DNA of 64,000 nt from CAVWZH01 sp963765285. GTDB lineage: Bacteria; Acidobacteriota; Terriglobia; Terriglobales; Acidobacteriaceae. A program made the position numbers and the translations under genes. The first letter of the stretch is position 1. Every line of letters begins with the position of its first letter. This document shows, one piece after another, positions 46,919 to 56,442 of this stretch. The notes under the pieces were generated by a model that had not been told where the DNA came from, searched no databases, and saw only the letters and a program-made list of their open reading frames with translations. The stretch is taken from positions 806,001-870,000 of the forward strand of contig CAVXVR010000004.1 in NCBI GenBank assembly GCA_963765285.1, written 5' to 3'.

Positions 46919-48787
46919 TCAGTTCACCGTTGCTGTCAGATTAATGGGAGGTTGCGGTATCGCCGCCGTAACGGCGTAGCAAGCCGAAGGTTTGAACGCG
47001 GCTCCGGTTTTCGGCCCATTCTCATAACAGAGCTGGGCGGGAATTTTGTTGATCTTGGTGGTGGCCGCCGGATCAATGGGAGGCCAGGCTGCGCCACTCG
47101 CGGCGAACCAGGCTGGCTTCACTGAAAGATACAACGAACTCGGCAAAACTTGCTGATCGAGATAGGTCGAGACAAGGCTGCCGTTCGGGACATTCGAACT
47201 CCAGACCACAGTGTTGGTCTTGCAGTCCCAGTTGCCGCCCCGAAGAATTGTTTGTCCCACCTTGGCCGACAAAGCCGGATTCGGCGATGAGGCCCCGCCA
47301 TCGTCGTAATAGCCAAGCTTATAGATGGTCGACGATCGTGCGCCGTCCGCATCGGTCTCATACGAACTGGCGGTGCAAGTCGACCCATACTGGCCAATCA
47401 CGTTACCAATCACATTCTCGTAGTTGTTGTAATAAGCGATGTTGACCGCGTACAGCGCTGACGTCATCGGAATGCCGGTCGAAGGATTCGTCGACGTCAG
47501 GTTGTAGTAATTCCTGAACAGCGTGTTGTGGCTCGAGCTGCCGTGGACATAATCCAGCTCCATGCTCGACGCAACGTTCCCTTCCCACAGGTTCATATAA
47601 GGATGCGCGGCGTGGGTGCGTCCTTCCGGCAGCGAGTTCGTATCCTCGCCCATATAAGGGTCAAGCATGTAGTTGTACCCGAACACGTTGCCGCTGCCGC
47701 CGCTCATCACCGTCGAGTGCCGCGCTTTCCGAATGATGTTGTTCTGGATCAGATTCTCCGAAGCCCGGAATTCGAGGTACACAGCATAGGTCTCGCCGCT
47801 GTTGTGGCTGTAGCCGTCATTCAAGTAGTTGCCGCTGATTTCGCTGCCGTAGACGTCCGAGAGATAGATGTTCGCCCGGTCCACCGCCATGTCGCTTTCC
47901 ACGTCATGGACCCAGCAGTGGGCACAGGCTTCCAGATTGATGTTCTTGAATACGATTCCGGTTCCGGACGACGCCGTCGGCTGCAACCGCAGTTCTTCGA
48001 GGCCAGCCTGTTCGATCATCGGAAGTTTGAACACAGCCGGAGAATTGGTGTAGTTAAAGTAAAGCGGCCGCTCCAGAGTGACTGTGTTGCCGCTGACTGC
48101 GGTGACCTTATCAATCTGGCTCATGGCATTACCGGTCAAATTGTGTCCGCAGCTGCTGCACGTGTTGGTATAGCCGGAAATATCAACCAGAGGATTGCCG
48201 TCGGAATCCGCAGGATTTTTCTGGGTCACAGCCAGGTAGCTGCCGGTGCTGATGCCCGAAGCGCTCTGCAAAGTAATTTGCGTCGATCCCTTGTTCGCAC
48301 CCGACGTGACCGCAATGAACACAACTTGCGATGAGGAGAGGTAGGTCTCGCCCATGCTTATGATGTTGGCCCCGTCTCCATATTGCAGAATCGTCTGGTC
48401 CGGCCCGGACCCGCGCAGGGCGACTGCTTTGTTAATGCACAAACCCGCCTCGTACGCGCCTGAAGCATAATCGTCGGAAAAACCCTGGCAAACTGTGGAA
48501 GAGCGATGAATCTTATAAGTACCCGGATTCAGCAGCACCACTGATCCTGCCGGGGCCGCGTTAATGGCGTTTTGAATGGCCACGCTATCGTCGCTTCCGC
48601 CACCGGGCGAAAGCGTCTTGTAAATCGGCCAATTCGCACTGGGAATGCCTCCGGGAATGCCCGCATGACTCCAATCCACGCTTCGGCTCGAGGGAATGAA
48701 CCCCGAAACCGCCTGTACTTGTTTCCCGGGAATGACAGAAAAAAGAAACAAGAGCAGCGGAAGAAGCGCCCAACTTTTGCGTGTCAT
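46919..48787 (-). CDS. Secreted right-handed beta-helix protein (pectate-lyase-like)
   Basis: A 622-residue protein with a signal peptide (ALLPLLLFLFSVIPGKQVQA). GGSDDSVAIQNAINAAP near residue 63 is the entry motif of pectate-lyase-3/beta-helix enzymes, and turn repeats follow (NYLNDGYSHNSGE, NLIQNNIIRKARHS, NVFGYNYMLDPYMG). Several Cys pairs suggest an oxidised, extracellular setting. It may cleave or bind acidic polysaccharide; the catalytic site cannot be assigned. The C-terminus ends in a proline-rich tail (IPQPPINLTATVN) like that of the second beta-helix protein at 60.6 kb. Intact gene. Confidence 0.85.
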   Translation of the reverse strand: MTRKSWALLPLLLFLFSVIPGKQVQAVSGFIPSSRSVDWSHAGIPGGIPSANWPIYKTLSPGGGSDDSVAIQNAINAAPAGSVVLLNPGTYKIHRSSTVCQGFSDDYASGAYEAGLCINKAVALRGSGPDQTILQYGDGANIISMGETYLSSSQVVFIAVTSGANKGSTQITLQSASGISTGSYLAVTQKNPADSDGNPLVDISGYTNTCSSCGHNLTGNAMSQIDKVTAVSGNTVTLERPLYFNYTNSPAVFKLPMIEQAGLEELRLQPTASSGTGIVFKNINLEACAHCWVHDVESDMAVDRANIYLSDVYGSEISGNYLNDGYSHNSGETYAVYLEFRASENLIQNNIIRKARHSTVMSGGSGNVFGYNYMLDPYMGEDTNSLPEGRTHAAHPYMNLWEGNVASSMELDYVHGSSSHNTLFRNYYNLTSTNPSTGIPMTSALYAVNIAYYNNYENVIGNVIGQYGSTCTASSYETDADGARSSTIYKLGYYDDGGASSPNPALSAKVGQTILRGGNWDCKTNTVVWSSNVPNGSLVSTYLDQQVLPSSLYLSVKPAWFAASGAAWPPIDPAATTKINKIPAQLCYENGPKTGAAFKPSACYAVTAAIPQPPINLTATVN

Positions 48788-49048
48788 GAACCCTCTCTGA
48801 GTCGCGGTACAGATGTGCAGGCAGGCCAGGCGCTGCGATTCCCGTTCGAACCGTACGCATTTGCTGAATAACCGCAGGTAGCGCGTTTCTCCTTAATTTA
48901 GAGAGTTGAACTGACACCTTCAAGACACGGGAGTTCATACCGCACGCCCGCTGGTACAGCCCCAAAGTACAGTCCGCCGGGTTGGCCCTCAGGGTGCAGT
49001 TCATCTCACCAAGCCGTTAACGTGGTCCCCAATGGGCAATTTCCGCTC

Positions 49049-50086
49049 TTAACCGATGTGTCGGTAGAGAATGCTGCCCGCCATCGGCGAGATCGTCTCC
49101 GGCAACACGGAAAATATCTGCTTGGCCGTGCGCACCGCCCAACTCTCCCCTGCCGCCTCGTGCTTGGGTTGCGGGTATCGGATGTAGGTGATCACGGTTT
49201 TCTTGCTTCCGAACCGGTCTTTGAAGGCGACCAAGCCTTCGTTGTCCATGTCCGACCGGCCAAAATCGAGTTCTGTGGCGCCCAAGGCTTTGGCTTCTTG
49301 GATGAACATCCACAACAGCAACGGCATCCCGCCGAGGTTATGGAAGTTCTCGTCTGAGCACCCGTACTTATAAACCACCGAGGTTCCGTGGCGCAGAGTC
49401 AGCAGCGCGGCTATTGCAGACCCGTCCTTTCGAGCCACGCGGATTTGGACGTTCTCTCCCAGGCACTCAAACAGATTCTTGAACCAGACTCGCGGCTGAG
49501 GAAACAGTTGATGACGCTTACGCGTCTTGATCAGAAGACCGTAGAATTCTTCCAGCAGTTTCTCGGTGCGGCCGACTTCGTAGTCGAGCCCCATTTTCTC
49601 CGCCCGCCGGATCTTCTGCTGAAGCGAGGTTTTGTGAAATCCCCGAAAGATCTGGCTCACCTCGGGAGTCAAATCCAGCGCGTGGAAGTAATACGACTGG
49701 CTGTTCGGCAGATCGCATTTCAAATCGCCACTCGATGAAAGGGGGCGTAATTCCACGTATTTCCACCGTTGGCGGCTCCGCTCCTCCCGCATCCACTTCG
49801 AAAACTGCTCAAGTTTGTCCGGGCCCACAAGCGGTTCACAATGGTCTGCGAATGGCAGCGACACCAGCCGGGTTCCCGTGATCCAGCTCGAGACACGGCA
49901 TACAACGATGCCGTTCTCCAGCGGCTCGCCAGGAGGCGTACTGGTCAGCACGATCGGCTCATAGCCGTAGGTGCGGGCCAGCGCTTCGAGCCACCCCCGC
50001 TGATGGAAAACCGAGGCCTTCGGGTGTCGCGCGGCCAAATCATCCCAACGCCTGTCGGAAAGCGGATTCACTACATGAACTGTCAA
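49049..50086 (-). CDS. FemAB/GNAT-fold protein (PEP-CTERM-associated type)
   Basis: A 345-residue protein with two GNAT-like halves. RGWLEALARTYGYEPIVL opens it, KTSLQQKIRRAEKMGLDYE marks the centre, and LLWMFIQEAKALGATELDFG with FKDRFGSKKTVITYIRYP closes it. This pattern is that of FemAB-related proteins often found in exosortase/EPS loci. FemAB proteins add amino acids to peptidoglycan or similar acceptors using aminoacyl-tRNA; which acceptor applies here is unknown. It starts 28 bases after the asparagine synthase gene stop and is probably cotranscribed with it, suggesting an amino-acid or amide decoration of the polysaccharide. Confidence 0.85.
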   Translation of the reverse strand: MTVHVVNPLSDRRWDDLAARHPKASVFHQRGWLEALARTYGYEPIVLTSTPPGEPLENGIVVCRVSSWITGTRLVSLPFADHCEPLVGPDKLEQFSKWMREERSRQRWKYVELRPLSSSGDLKCDLPNSQSYYFHALDLTPEVSQIFRGFHKTSLQQKIRRAEKMGLDYEVGRTEKLLEEFYGLLIKTRKRHQLFPQPRVWFKNLFECLGENVQIRVARKDGSAIAALLTLRHGTSVVYKYGCSDENFHNLGGMPLLLWMFIQEAKALGATELDFGRSDMDNEGLVAFKDRFGSKKTVITYIRYPQPKHEAAGESWAVRTAKQIFSVLPETISPMAGSILYRHIG

Positions 50087-50114
50087 TGGGTTCCCTATCG
50101 TTGTAATGCGAGGT

Positions 50115-52010
50115 TTAGTTTCCCGAGGCCACTTCGGCCACCGATCGGTGGGCCCGGATCCACTCTTCCAGAACGATCAGGCTGAACAACACCTTGTGGT
50201 TGTCCTGCTCGCCCGATTTGTGTTGCTGCAGCATTTCCTTCACCGACGACGGCCGCAGGAATTGATAAATCAGCGATTCGCGGTCCAGCAGAATCTCGTC
50301 CATCTTGTTGCCGATGGCGCCACGGAACCAGTCGTCAACCACGTTGACCGCAAATCCTCGCTTCTTCCTGCGCAGAATCTTTTTCGGAAGCAGCGTCTGG
50401 CACACCTGGCGGTGCAGCCATTTCTGCGAACCGTTTCGCACCTTCAGGTTGGCCGGCAATCTTTCTACGAACTCGACAACCTCTTTATCTAGAAACGGCA
50501 CGCGCACTTCCAGGCTGTGCGCCATGGAAAGCTTGTCCGCATACATCAGCAGCTCATCCGGAAGCGTGGAGCGCAGTTCGAGAAACTGGAACCCGCCGAG
50601 TTCGTCCGTCTCGCTTGAGAGTTCCGCCAGCTCCTGCCAGCATTCGAGAATCTTGTCACCGGGATCAGGTCCGAGCATTCCATCCGGAAACAGTCCATCG
50701 ATTTTCTCCGCCGGCATGAGCGAAAAAACCTGCTGATAGCGCTTCATCCGGTCGGCAATATCGAGCGAGTAAATGCCCCGCTTGAGCGTTTCATTTCTGG
50801 GCAACGCCGCGATGGCCGAGCCGACGGTACCGCGCACCGCTTTCGGCAGGCCTCTCCACCACTCGCTGTAGCGCACGCCCAGATGGCGTCGATAGCCGCC
50901 AAACAGTTCGTCCGGGCCCTGGCCCATCAGGGCAACCTTCACATCCTGCCGCGCCCGCTGGCACACAAAATACATGGGCACGATCGAAGACGACGCGACC
51001 GGCTCTTCCAGGCAGGCGACAATCTTGGGCAGCGCTGCCTCGAACGTCTTCCGGTCCAGAAGCACCGGCGTGTGGTTCGCGGAGAACATTGCCGCGGTTT
51101 CTTCCGCGTCCGTCAGTTCGTCATCGGCAAAGCTCGATCCATACCCGACGGTATACGTCCGCCACGACTTGCCATACAGATTCATCAGCGCCAGCAGAAG
51201 CCCGGAGTCCACGCCGCCGCTCAACAGCAGTCCCAGCGGCACGTCGGCCAGCAAATGCCTCTTCATCGACTGCTTGTACAGTTCGGTCAACTCCTCCTGC
51301 GCTTCGCCAGCCGACTTCACCGGAGAGAACGGCCGGGGAGCATAGCGGTACCACCGCTCCAGCTTGTAAGTCCCATTTTCAAACGTGAGCATGGTCCCCG
51401 GAGCCAGCTTCCGCACGCCCTGGTACATCGTGTAAGGCGACGGCGTAAAGCGGTAACGAAGAAAAAGATTCAACGACCCCGGATCCACTTCCGCGCCGCC
51501 GTTGGTCGCGGCCAGAATCGGCCGGATCTCCGAGCCAAAGTGCACTCGGCCATTTTCGATTTTGTAATAGATCAGCTTGATGCCGAACGGATCGCGGGCC
51601 ACGATCAATCGCCGCTTGTGCGTGTCCCAGATGGCCAGGCCAAACATTCCGTTCAGCCGGTTCAGCACTTCCTTGCCCCACTGCTTGTACCCGTGGACGA
51701 TCACTTCGGTGTCGCTGGTGGTCCGGAATACGTGTCCGTGCCCTTCCAGTTCGCGCTTGAGTTCGGGAAAATTGTAGATTTCGCCGTTGAAGATCACCCA
51801 GACAGATTCCTCCGGGTCCGACATGGGCTGGTGCCCGCCGGCCAGATCGATGATCGAAAGCCGCCGGAACCCAAGACCCAACGGTCCAGCGATGTAGTAG
51901 CCATCGTCATCCGGCCCGCGATGGGCGATGCTGTTCGCCATCTTCTCGATGGTCCGGCGCTGCACCGGCGCCGAGTCAGCAAAATTAAATTGTCCGCAAA
52001 TTCCGCACAT
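50115..52010 (-). CDS. Asparagine synthase (glutamine-hydrolysing) family amidotransferase
   Basis: A 631-residue two-domain enzyme. The N-terminal glutaminase starts MCGICGQFNF, so Cys2 becomes the nucleophile. HRGPDDDGYY and NGEIYNFPELKREL are typical of it. The C-terminal synthetase has the PP-loop LLLSGGVDSGLLLALM. In polysaccharide loci such enzymes often amidate uronic acids or a peptide-like substituent instead of making free asparagine. The next gene in the transcript is the FemAB-like gene; the preceding gene encodes the alpha/alpha-barrel protein. Intact and full length. Confidence 0.93.
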   Translation of the reverse strand: MCGICGQFNFADSAPVQRRTIEKMANSIAHRGPDDDGYYIAGPLGLGFRRLSIIDLAGGHQPMSDPEESVWVIFNGEIYNFPELKRELEGHGHVFRTTSDTEVIVHGYKQWGKEVLNRLNGMFGLAIWDTHKRRLIVARDPFGIKLIYYKIENGRVHFGSEIRPILAATNGGAEVDPGSLNLFLRYRFTPSPYTMYQGVRKLAPGTMLTFENGTYKLERWYRYAPRPFSPVKSAGEAQEELTELYKQSMKRHLLADVPLGLLLSGGVDSGLLLALMNLYGKSWRTYTVGYGSSFADDELTDAEETAAMFSANHTPVLLDRKTFEAALPKIVACLEEPVASSSIVPMYFVCQRARQDVKVALMGQGPDELFGGYRRHLGVRYSEWWRGLPKAVRGTVGSAIAALPRNETLKRGIYSLDIADRMKRYQQVFSLMPAEKIDGLFPDGMLGPDPGDKILECWQELAELSSETDELGGFQFLELRSTLPDELLMYADKLSMAHSLEVRVPFLDKEVVEFVERLPANLKVRNGSQKWLHRQVCQTLLPKKILRRKKRGFAVNVVDDWFRGAIGNKMDEILLDRESLIYQFLRPSSVKEMLQQHKSGEQDNHKVLFSLIVLEEWIRAHRSVAEVASGN

Positions 52011-52018
52011 AAGATGTC

Positions 52019-53272
52019 TTATTTCTGCTGCAACAGTTCTTTTTCCTGCACAGATCCGGTTTGATTGCCCCGCTTATTGGCGTACAGCAAAAAGCAAAGG
52101 CTCCGGAATAATTGCGACGATGCCCAGCGATGCATCGGCGTGTTGTCCCAACCGAGAAGAAGCTGGCGGCTGCGGAACGAGCCGTCGGATTTTTGCCATC
52201 CCTCGAGCGTCACCACCCGCGCCAAGGTGTCATCCAGCGCGGGAAACCGGCCTTGCAGCAGGACCGCCAGATTGATGCACTCCGCGTAGTCATACAGCTC
52301 CCGGCGATACACTGTCAGCCGCGGCCGGCGGGAAAAAGGCTTGGGCAATCCTTGCTCATCAAACAAATTCTTCACGTAGTAATCCACGCCCCGTTCGATG
52401 GCCCGCGTGCATTCCGTGTTCCCAGTAATGGCCTCGACCTTGGCCAGCCCTTTCAGCACAAAGCAGGTGTGAAAGTGGTCCACAAACCCGCGTTCGCCGT
52501 CCGTGCAGTAATACCAGGAGCCGTCCGGATTCTGGTTTTCGAGAACAAAATTCACGTTGCGCTCGGCAATCTTGTTATAGCGCTCTTCGTGAAAGTCGGC
52601 CGCCGCCATGGTCAAGAGCCCCGCCCGGTAGGCACTGGCATTGATCACGCCGCCCGGCTCGAGCGGATTGGGATTGTAGGCACAGGTGGAAGCGTTCTCT
52701 GACGTGGGGTAATCCTCGTAGTCCAATGCGGCATGTTCGGCAATGGAGCGCATGATCGTCCACCACTCCGCCTTGCCGTCAATCCGGTGGACCTCGCGAA
52801 ACGCCTCATACACATAAGGCACGGTTGTGATCAGAGGAGTTCCCTCGGGAATGATCCCGAGCCGCGTCTGCCAGTGAAACGGATAGCCCCAGCCGTAATG
52901 TTCAAAGCCCGGACACCGCGTTTCCTTCAGCACTTCCAGAAAATGCACCGCCCGCTGGTAATACCTTTCTTGCTCCAGCGCCTGCGAGAGGAAGGCAAAT
53001 CCCATAGCGTAGTGCGCATCCGCAATCGGCAGCCTTTGCCGTTTCCAGAAAAACCTGCGCGCCGAAGGCACAAACGCTTCGCTGAAAATCATCGGCGCTA
53101 CCGCCAGGATTCCCAGCATGGGTTTGCGATAGTAGAGCGCCTTCGCCTTGCGCCCCAGATCACTGGCAAAATAGCTTTGGTGATCGTACGAAGTCTCGCC
53201 GTAGCCGTCGAGCCAGCCGACAAAGCGGAGGACTGACTGCTGCACTTTTTGGTTGTTGATTGGTTCTGTCAT
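52019..53272 (-). CDS. Alpha/alpha-barrel protein of unknown function in EPS locus
   Basis: A 417-residue protein rich in paired helices. It has motifs such as RFVGWLDGYGETSYDHQSYF, GFEHYGWGYPFHWQTRL and GVINASAYRAGLLTMAAAD. NVNFVLENQNPDGSWYYCTD resembles the repeat element of terpenoid-cyclase/prenyltransferase and related (alpha/alpha)6 barrels. No signal peptide or membrane segment. The same kind of fold is used by uronyl epimerases and unsaturated glucuronyl hydrolases, so a glycan-modifying enzyme is possible; function is not known. Its stop lies 8 bases from the asparagine synthase start, so the two are coupled. Confidence 0.7.
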   Translation of the reverse strand: MTEPINNQKVQQSVLRFVGWLDGYGETSYDHQSYFASDLGRKAKALYYRKPMLGILAVAPMIFSEAFVPSARRFFWKRQRLPIADAHYAMGFAFLSQALEQERYYQRAVHFLEVLKETRCPGFEHYGWGYPFHWQTRLGIIPEGTPLITTVPYVYEAFREVHRIDGKAEWWTIMRSIAEHAALDYEDYPTSENASTCAYNPNPLEPGGVINASAYRAGLLTMAAADFHEERYNKIAERNVNFVLENQNPDGSWYYCTDGERGFVDHFHTCFVLKGLAKVEAITGNTECTRAIERGVDYYVKNLFDEQGLPKPFSRRPRLTVYRRELYDYAECINLAVLLQGRFPALDDTLARVVTLEGWQKSDGSFRSRQLLLGWDNTPMHRWASSQLFRSLCFLLYANKRGNQTGSVQEKELLQQK

Positions 53273-53302
53273 CGATTGCTGTGAAAGATTTCGCAGCTTG
53301 AA

Positions 53303-54224
53303 TCAGCTGGGTTTGATTTCAAAACTGTCCACCCGCCGTAAAGCAAAAACCGCCCTGAGGATGGCCTTCAGCTTTTGCATCTGCTCTTTGCGATGGAACC
53401 GCATCAGTTCGTCAGAGACGGGCCGCTTCATTCCCCGCAAGAACGCGGAAACGTATCCCAGATATAGCGCGCCGCCCGCCAGCAGATAGGGTTTCTTGGT
53501 CAGTCGATAGGCCGACCGGACGATCTCCCACAAAGGATGCCCGCCCAGGTAGTAATCCTTCTCACCATAGGAAAACGTCGAAGCCAGGACCGACCGCTCC
53601 GCCGTGCCCAGCGTGCGGTAGTGAAAAAACCACTTCTCGCGGAAGGCCTGCGTCTTCCAGCCTTTCATCCGGGCCGTGGTGACCGCGATCCAGTCAATTC
53701 CCCCACCCCGGTGTGGAATGTACCCTCCCACTTCCTCGAAGCACTTGCGCCGGAAGAGCTGGCACCCTCCTGCCACGTGGTTCTCGCCTTCAAAACTGTC
53801 AGTCTCAGAACTGTAGCCCTCTTCGCGGAAAGTCGTGCCCGCCACTCCCAGATTCTCGTTCGCTGCGAACTTCCCCATCAGAAATTCCAGGTAGTCGGGA
53901 TCGAATGACAAGTCCGCATCCAGGTTGCCGACCACTTCAAACTCCAAGCCCTTCACCCGTTCAAATCCCGCGTTGAACGCGTATACCTTCCCTGCGAAAC
54001 TTCGGTCCCGATGTTCCGGAAGATCGACCAGTTCCATCCAGGAGTATTTCGGCAAATATTCCCGCACAATGCTCGCCGTGCGGTCAGTCGATCCGTCATT
54101 GACGATCACCCACTTCACCGGCGCCACGAGTCTGCGCGATCATCGACTGAATGGTTTTCTCAATGTACTTCTCCTCGTTACGCGCCGGAGTAATGAGAAC
54201 GTACGGTATGTACCGACTGCTCAT
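53303..54224 (-). CDS. GT2 family glycosyltransferase, frameshifted near the start
   Basis: Begins at the ATG at 54224 (MSSRYIPYVLITPARNEEKY). A missing base near 54,122 breaks the frame after TIQSMIAQT; the continuation reads APVKWVIVNDGSTDRTASIV, NLDADLSFDPDYLEFLMG and FFHYRTLGTAERSVL, ending at 53303. About 307 residues. Motifs include the ED-type acidic sites of GT2 enzymes with a C-terminal hydrophobic region, suggesting membrane association. Gene context: between the Gfo/Idh-type oxidoreductase and the alpha/alpha-barrel gene. Confidence 0.85.
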
Positions 54225-54234
54225 AATTTCACTC

Positions 54235-55362
54235 TTAAGAATGCTGCCCGACCAGCACTTGTCCGGCGGGTTCCACCGCCGCGACTTTTCGCGCCGCCGA
54301 CAACTGCGAAAAAATCTCATCCATGATGCGCGAAGTGCGCAGGATTTCATGGTAAGGAATCGGCACCGGCCCGCCTTCGCGGATCGACCGGTAGAACTCG
54401 CGGATCAGAAACCGCATGCCATACTCCGCCTGGAAATCCCCCTTGGCGAACTTCTTGATGTTCCCCAGCGCGTTCGCGACATATTGCCGGGCATAGCTCC
54501 ACTGCGGCGCAAATTGTTCCAGGTAGCTCTTGTAGCGCGCTCCTCTGAGCTTGATCACGGTCTGCTGCTGCTCATCCATGATCAAACCGTTTTCAGGGCC
54601 GTACAGTCGCAGCATGTGCAGCCCCGGCCGCATCTGCGACGAAAACGTAAAGTAAGCTGTGGTCATCCCGCCGCGCACGATCACTCGCAATTCATCGACG
54701 ATCTCCGTCTCGCCAAGATTTTGCAAAAACGCGCTGGAGAACCCATGCGCCATCACTTCCGGCGCATCCTCGGTCATGAACTCCGCAATCTTGCTGATGC
54801 CATGACTGATGGTGTTCTGCAGCAAACCGCCCGGCAGCCGCCGCACCCAGTGCGAACGGTCCCCCAACATGGTCTTGGCGTACCCGGTGTCGCCCAGGTC
54901 GTAACAGTAATAGCTCTCCATGTGGATGGGCGGCCCGCCCAGATAACCGTCCGCGACCAGTTTGCGCATCTCGTTCGCCGCATGGCTGAACTGCGCATTG
55001 TGGCCGACGGTTACTTTCAGGTTCTTGCGCTCCGCCACTCCGATGAGTTCCTCGGCTTCTTCCACCGTCATGGTGAAAGGCTTTTCGACGTAGATGTGGC
55101 AGCCGGCTTCGAGGCATACTCTGCCGACCGATGCGTGCGTCTGCGGCGGAGTCGTGATGTGCACCACGTCCGGCTTGGCCTTCTCCAGAAGTTCTTCCAC
55201 TTCGGAAAACGCTGCCGGCACCTTCCACCGCTCCTGCAACTGCCGCGCCATCAGCTCTTCGCGGTCGCACACTCCGACAATTTGACTGCCGGGAACATGC
55301 GCGATGTGCTCCGCGTGCTGGTCCGCGATCTTGCCGCAGCCGACAATGGCTACTCGTAGCAT
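54235..55362 (-). CDS. Gfo/Idh/MocA-family sugar oxidoreductase
   Basis: A 375-residue NAD(P)-dependent dehydrogenase. The Rossmann motif is VAIVGCGKIADQHAEHI, followed by DVVHITTPPQTHASVG, CHIYVEKPFTMTVEEAEEL (the EKP catalytic Lys) and VGHNAQFSHA. The C-terminal alpha/beta domain has HWVRRLPGGLLQNTISHGIS with the active-site His. Family members oxidise or reduce cyclic sugars or their nucleotide derivatives. Immediately downstream (10 bases) is the GT2 gene, upstream a UDP-sugar-type epimerase, so it likely helps make a modified sugar for the glycan. Confidence 0.92.
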   Translation of the reverse strand: MLRVAIVGCGKIADQHAEHIAHVPGSQIVGVCDREELMARQLQERWKVPAAFSEVEELLEKAKPDVVHITTPPQTHASVGRVCLEAGCHIYVEKPFTMTVEEAEELIGVAERKNLKVTVGHNAQFSHAANEMRKLVADGYLGGPPIHMESYYCYDLGDTGYAKTMLGDRSHWVRRLPGGLLQNTISHGISKIAEFMTEDAPEVMAHGFSSAFLQNLGETEIVDELRVIVRGGMTTAYFTFSSQMRPGLHMLRLYGPENGLIMDEQQQTVIKLRGARYKSYLEQFAPQWSYARQYVANALGNIKKFAKGDFQAEYGMRFLIREFYRSIREGGPVPIPYHEILRTSRIMDEIFSQLSAARKVAAVEPAGQVLVGQHS

Positions 55363-55365
55363 TGG

Positions 55366-56442
55366 CTAGCTCATCTCCCTGACAAACTCAAAGTACCTGC
55401 GCGACGCTTCGGAAAACCCGACCACCGGTTTCCATCCCAGCCGGTCTTTCAGCTTGCGATTGCTGTACTTGTTTCCCTTCCAATACGTCGCGCAACGCCG
55501 CCGGTTGAAACTGGGCGGCAACTGGCCCTTCGACCACGCGGCAAATTCTTCCCACATCCAGCACAGGCCATAGAAAAGCCAGTACGGAAAATAGACCGAC
55601 TTAAATCCCTTCCCGTATTTCTTGTACATGCTGAGGAATTTGCGGCTACTGGGCAGGTCGTCGTCCACCACATTGAAGACCTCACCCTCGACTCCCGGCT
55701 TGATTCCCGCCAAAACCATCGCCTCAGCGCAATTGTCGACATAAGTCAAAGGAATCTGGTTCGAACCGCCCAGATGAAAAAACACTCCGAAGGTATCGAT
55801 CCCCACTCGCGCGGTGAGGCTGCGGTTCCCAGGACCGTAAACCGCCCCCGGCCGCACGATGACATAAGGCAGCCCATACCTCTGGGCATATTCCTTGACC
55901 AGTTCGTCTTGCTTCAACTTGGCATAGGCATACGCTTCCGCCCGTTCCACCGGATGGCTTTCCAGCTCACAGTTTTCATCCAGCAAACTTCCGCTGGCAA
56001 TGTTCCAGTTGGAGTACACGGCAAACGAACCCACGTTGACAAAACGCCGCAGGCAGCCAGCCTCGACCGCCGCATCCAGCAGATTTCGCGTCGTGACCAC
56101 GCAATTCATAAAGCACCCGGGAAAGGTCTTCTCCATTCCCGCCGCCAGGTGGTAAATCACGGCCACGCCCTCTGCCGCCTTCGTGCAGTCGTCCCGCAAC
56201 AGCAGATTTCCTGCCATCACCTCAACCTGCGCTTCCGGATAGGCGTGCAGAATCGCATTCAGCCTCTTCAGATCGCTCGAAGGCCGCACAAAGCAACGGA
56301 GATTGGTGAATCCCCGCCGCAGCAAGGTCTCGACCACCCTCGATCCGATGAAGCCACTCGACCCAGTGATCAGAATCAAATCGCTGGAGCCGATGACCAG
56401 ACCGTTTTCCCGCGCCTGGATCGTTTTAAACATGCTGGGCAT
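55366..56442 (-). CDS. NAD-dependent epimerase/dehydratase (extended SDR)
   Basis: About 358 residues from the ATG at 56442; Met residues at 56433 and 56463 are alternatives. Its N-terminal part overlaps the kinase gene stop. LILITGSSGFIGSRVVETL is the Rossmann GxxGxxG motif, the active-site region has YAYAKLKQDELVKEY (YxxxK), and VIVRPGAVYGPGNRS is typical of nucleotide-sugar epimerases/reductases. Substrate is not evident. It sits between the oxidoreductase and the heptose-kinase gene, so a UDP-, CDP- or GDP-sugar intermediate is plausible. Confidence 0.85.
   Translation of the reverse strand: MPSMFKTIQARENGLVIGSSDLILITGSSGFIGSRVVETLLRRGFTNLRCFVRPSSDLKRLNAILHAYPEAQVEVMAGNLLLRDDCTKAAEGVAVIYHLAAGMEKTFPGCFMNCVVTTRNLLDAAVEAGCLRRFVNVGSFAVYSNWNIASGSLLDENCELESHPVERAEAYAYAKLKQDELVKEYAQRYGLPYVIVRPGAVYGPGNRSLTARVGIDTFGVFFHLGGSNQIPLTYVDNCAEAMVLAGIKPGVEGEVFNVVDDDLPSSRKFLSMYKKYGKGFKSVYFPYWLFYGLCWMWEEFAAWSKGQLPPSFNRRRCATYWKGNKYSNRKLKDRLGWKPVVGFSEASRRYFEFVREMS

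Noticed and set aside
50883..52064. A 393-codon plus-strand frame antisense to the asparagine synthase gene
   Set aside because: The minus-strand synthase has clear catalytic motifs throughout; the plus-strand translation has no recognisable domain and high His/Arg content typical of antisense to GC-rich genes.
54151..55359. A 402-codon plus-strand frame antisense to the Gfo/Idh gene
   Set aside because: Same reasoning: the opposite strand carries the real dehydrogenase, and this frame has no motif support.
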